From: Anaerolineaceae bacterium
Lineage (GTDB): Bacteria > Chloroflexota > Anaerolineae > Anaerolineales > Anaerolineaceae
DNA: 8,443 nucleotides
Reading direction: 5' to 3'
Assembly: GCA_003524305.1 (NCBI GenBank)
Contig: DQHW01000005.1
Coordinates: 19,714 to 28,156, forward strand
This document shows positions 6,204 through 8,443 of the stretch, in pieces. Positions within the stretch are counted from its first letter, which is position 1, and the number at the start of each line of letters is the position of its first letter. A program made the position numbers and the translations under genes. The notes under the pieces were generated by a model, which did not search any database, was not told the origin of the DNA, and saw only the letters and a list, made by a program, of their open reading frames with translations.

Positions 6204-6512
6204 GTGGAAAAAATCCAGTTCTTCTGTATTGAAGAATGCCCAAGTACTGAACAAGCCTGGAACGATCTTTTGGATTGTTTGAATAAACTCGGCATAACCA
6301 TTCAGCCAGAACGCATTGTCATCCATGACGACCTTGAAGCAGAATTTCACACCTTCCAGGGGTCGCCGTCGATCAAGGTGGATGGCGTGGATTTGTGGAA
6401 AAGAGAGCAGGCAGAATTTCATATGGGTTACCGATCTTACACTACCCCCGGCGGATTAAGTGACCGTCCAACGATTGAAATGCTGACAGATCAACTTAAT
6501 CTTCACCTGTGA
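6204..6512 (+). CDS. Small thioredoxin-fold protein of unknown function
   Basis: This is a 102-residue protein. The N-terminus (KIQFFCIEECPSTEQAW) has the beta-strand, then Cys-Pro, then helix start of a thioredoxin fold, with C12-P13 at the usual redox position. Residues 53-61 (GSPSIKVDG) carry the cis-proline loop (P55) and the strand 'S-I-K-V-D-G' typical of small thioredoxin-like proteins annotated as thioredoxin family or alkylmercury-lyase-like. The C-terminus (TTPGGLSDRPTIEMLTDQL) matches that family's final helix. The usual second Cys of CxxC is missing (CPST). C8 lies four residues before C12, so dithiol chemistry, if any, would be unusual. The GTG start is chosen because a TATAAT lies 6 nt before it. 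The longer TTG reading from 6162 runs through the palindrome and promoter. It is 40 nt ahead of gmd with no terminator between, so the two are likely co-transcribed. Partner and substrate are unknown. Confidence 0.75.
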   Translation: MEKIQFFCIEECPSTEQAWNDLLDCLNKLGITIQPERIVIHDDLEAEFHTFQGSPSIKVDGVDLWKREQAEFHMGYRSYTTPGGLSDRPTIEMLTDQLNLHL

Positions 6513-6552
6513 CGAATCGGTTGAACTGGAACAAAATTAGGAGAAAAACTTT

Positions 6553-7623
<1,071 letters not shown>

Positions 7624-7632
7624 CATTTTGCT

Positions 7633-7664
7633 TGGGGAGGGTTTTGAACCCTCCCCACTTTTTT
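7633..7664 (+). terminator. Intrinsic terminator of gmd
   Basis: TGGGGAGGGTT (7633-7643) pairs perfectly with AACCCTCCCCA (7647-7657) around a TTG loop, followed by C and a six-T run (7659-7664). It starts 9 nt after the gmd stop codon. Confidence 0.95.
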
Positions 7665-7665
7665 A

Positions 7666-7694
7666 TTGCAATTATAGAACATTCGTGCTATTAT
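7666..7694 (+). promoter_or_regulatory. Promoter of the lytic transglycosylase-like gene
   Basis: TTGCAA (7666-7671, four of six -35 bases), a 17-nt spacer and TATTAT (7689-7694) with an extended TGC just before it. It begins one base after the T-run of the gmd terminator. The predicted start near 7701 leaves a leader of about 27 nt. Confidence 0.65.
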
Positions 7695-7716
7695 AGTCTC
7701 AATCGACGTCGTTCAA

Positions 7717-7721
7717 AGGAG
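7717..7721 (+). promoter_or_regulatory. Shine-Dalgarno that fixes the transglycosylase start
   Basis: AGGAG with a 6-nt spacer points to the ATG at 7728. The frame stays open upstream to a TTG at 7632, but that reading runs through the gmd terminator and the promoter, so the ATG is the true start. Confidence 0.85.
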
Positions 7722-7727
7722 ACTATC

Positions 7728-8279
7728 ATGACCAGCACACAAAAAGCCATCATCCCCGGACTCGCATTAGGAATTCTCATTCTGGTTCTGCTCAGCCGAT
7801 TGATCAATCCAACCATCATCGCGGAGGCAGCCACTGAAGCTGTTGCCTTGAACAAAGGTTCAGGATCATGCGAATTTTTTGACCGCTACCCGTCCAAAGT
7901 TCAACCCTGGTGCGGATTGATTGAGCAGGCTGCTTCAAAACACGGCGTGGATGCACTTTTGATTGCCTCTGTGATGCTGCAAGAGAGCGGCGGACAGCCC
8001 GAGATCATGTCAACTTCAGGCGCGGTAGGTCTGATGCAGGTTATGCCAAGAGATGGCATCGCCGCCGGTTTTCAATGCATTAACGGTCCGTGTTTTGCCT
8101 CCAGACCAAGCATTGAAGAGTTGAAAGACCCCGCTTTCAACGTGGCATACGGTGTGCGCATGCTGGATGGATTGATCGAAAGGTGCGGCGATATTCGCGA
8201 GGCATTGAAATCCTACGGTCCATATGATGTGGGGTACCGTTATGCCGACCAGGTGCTCACCATTCGGAACAGTCTGTAA
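7728..8279 (+). CDS. Membrane-anchored lytic transglycosylase-like (SLT/lysozyme-fold) protein
   Basis: This is a 183-residue protein. Residues 8-26 form one hydrophobic segment after a short Lys-containing tail, an uncleaved anchor or a signal peptide. The rest would lie outside the membrane. An SLT-type lysozyme fold covers about 60-183. IASVMLQESGG contains the catalytic Glu86, followed by S97-G-A-V-G-L-M-Q-V-M-P107, the standard SGAVGLMQVMP signature, then DPAFNVAYGVRML, and YADQVL near the end. Such enzymes cleave the MurNAc-GlcNAc bond of peptidoglycan and leave a 1,6-anhydro end. The usual A-Y-N-A-G motif is replaced by S162-Y-G-P-Y. Five cysteines (48, 62, 117, 122, 153) in the exported part suggest two disulfides and a spare thiol. 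It appears monocistronic with its own promoter, and no terminator is seen before the tRNA gene. Target specificity is unknown. Confidence 0.87.
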   Translation: MTSTQKAIIPGLALGILILVLLSRLINPTIIAEAATEAVALNKGSGSCEFFDRYPSKVQPWCGLIEQAASKHGVDALLIASVMLQESGGQPEIMSTSGAVGLMQVMPRDGIAAGFQCINGPCFASRPSIEELKDPAFNVAYGVRMLDGLIERCGDIREALKSYGPYDVGYRYADQVLTIRNSL

Positions 8280-8285
8280 TTACCC

Positions 8286-8314
8286 TTGAAGGACTATTTG
8301 GCAGATGCTATAAT
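8286..8314 (+). promoter_or_regulatory. tRNA-Arg promoter
   Basis: TTGAAG (8286-8291), a 17-nt spacer and a perfect TATAAT (8309-8314) with extended TGC. Transcription would start near 8321, only about 3 nt before the mature tRNA 5' end. Confidence 0.75.
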
Positions 8315-8323
8315 GACAGCGTT

Positions 8324-8397
8324 GCCTCGGTAGCTCAATAGGATAGAGCAAAGCACTCCTAACGCTTAGGTTGAGAGTTCGAGTCCCTCCCGGGGCA
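8324..8397 (+). tRNA. tRNA-Arg (anticodon CCT)
   Basis: The 74-nt cloverleaf has these parts. The acceptor stem GCCTCGG/CCGGGGC includes one T-G wobble. The D stem is GCTC/GAGC with a G18-G19 loop. The anticodon loop CTCCTAA puts CCT at 8358-8360, which reads AGG codons. The T loop is TTCGAGT. The discriminator is A8397, and CCA is not encoded (the gene continues CAA). Two stems carry A-C mismatches: the pair closing the anticodon loop (A8355-C8363, A31-C39) and a T-stem pair (A8376-C8386, A52-C62). A G in either place would restore pairing. The overall fold, CTCCTAA loop and strong promoter still support a real gene. Confidence 0.85.
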
Positions 8398-8418
8398 CAA
8401 TCACATTTTAAATTTTCA

Positions 8419-8430
8419 TAGGTTGAGAGT
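8419..8430 (+). repeat. 12-bp direct copy of the tRNA-Arg variable/T-arm region
   Basis: TAGGTTGAGAGT is identical to 8367-8378 inside the tRNA, 52 bp downstream of it. It includes the A that causes the T-stem mismatch. It could be a short attachment-type repeat, the remains of a duplicated tRNA, or chance; the window ends too soon to decide. Confidence 0.55.
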
Positions 8431-8431
8431 C

Positions 8432-8443
8432 CCCCATTCGGGG
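8432..8443 (+). terminator. Possible start of a terminator hairpin after the tRNA (cut by window edge)
   Basis: CCCC-ATTC-GGGG forms a 4-bp GC stem ending exactly at the window edge. If the next bases were GACTCTC and a T-run, the stem would extend into the GAGAGT before it and make a terminator. This cannot be seen here. Confidence 0.3.

Noticed and set aside
7632..7727. TTG start adding 32 residues to the transglycosylase
   Set aside because: It reads through the gmd terminator hairpin and the promoter. The ATG at 7728 has a good AGGAG and directly precedes the membrane segment.

Overview
The window reads as a free-living bacterial chromosome with balanced base composition and compact, ordinary coding. 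Gene content, the style of the proteins (an NHL-repeat protein, a tandem-GNAT protein, a stand-alone ClpC) and promoters that sit directly on start codons fit a Chloroflexota (Anaerolineae-type) genome. That placement is an inference from memory of such genomes, not from a marker gene.

Layout, left to right: the C-terminal part of a gene for an NHL-repeat beta-propeller protein (+) ends at a hairpin terminator shared with a convergent minus-strand pair. That pair is a double-GNAT acetyltransferase followed by a four-helix 'phage holin 4_2'/YvlD-type membrane protein. Divergent from the acetyltransferase, across 85 bp, is nagA (N-acetylglucosamine-6-phosphate deacetylase). Next are clpC (Hsp100 unfoldase of the ClpCP protease) with its own promoter and terminator, a small thioredoxin-fold protein probably co-transcribed with gmd (GDP-mannose 4,6-dehydratase), a terminator, and a membrane-anchored lytic transglycosylase-like protein. 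A tRNA-Arg(CCT) gene lies at the right edge.

These genes do not form one pathway. Themes are envelope and sugar metabolism (NagA, GMD, transglycosylase), protein quality control (ClpC) and a few genes of uncertain role. No mobile element, CRISPR array or obvious new system is present.

The most distinctive signals are regulatory. Three genes (acetyltransferase, nagA, thioredoxin-like) have a -10 hexamer 6-7 nt before the start codon and no Shine-Dalgarno, which predicts leaderless mRNAs. The others have leaders and purine-rich ribosome binding sites. Also worth a look are a perfect 19-bp palindrome before the thioredoxin-like gene, a Gln where NagA enzymes usually carry an active-site His, a tRNA-Arg with two A-C mismatches, and a 12-bp copy of part of that tRNA just downstream.
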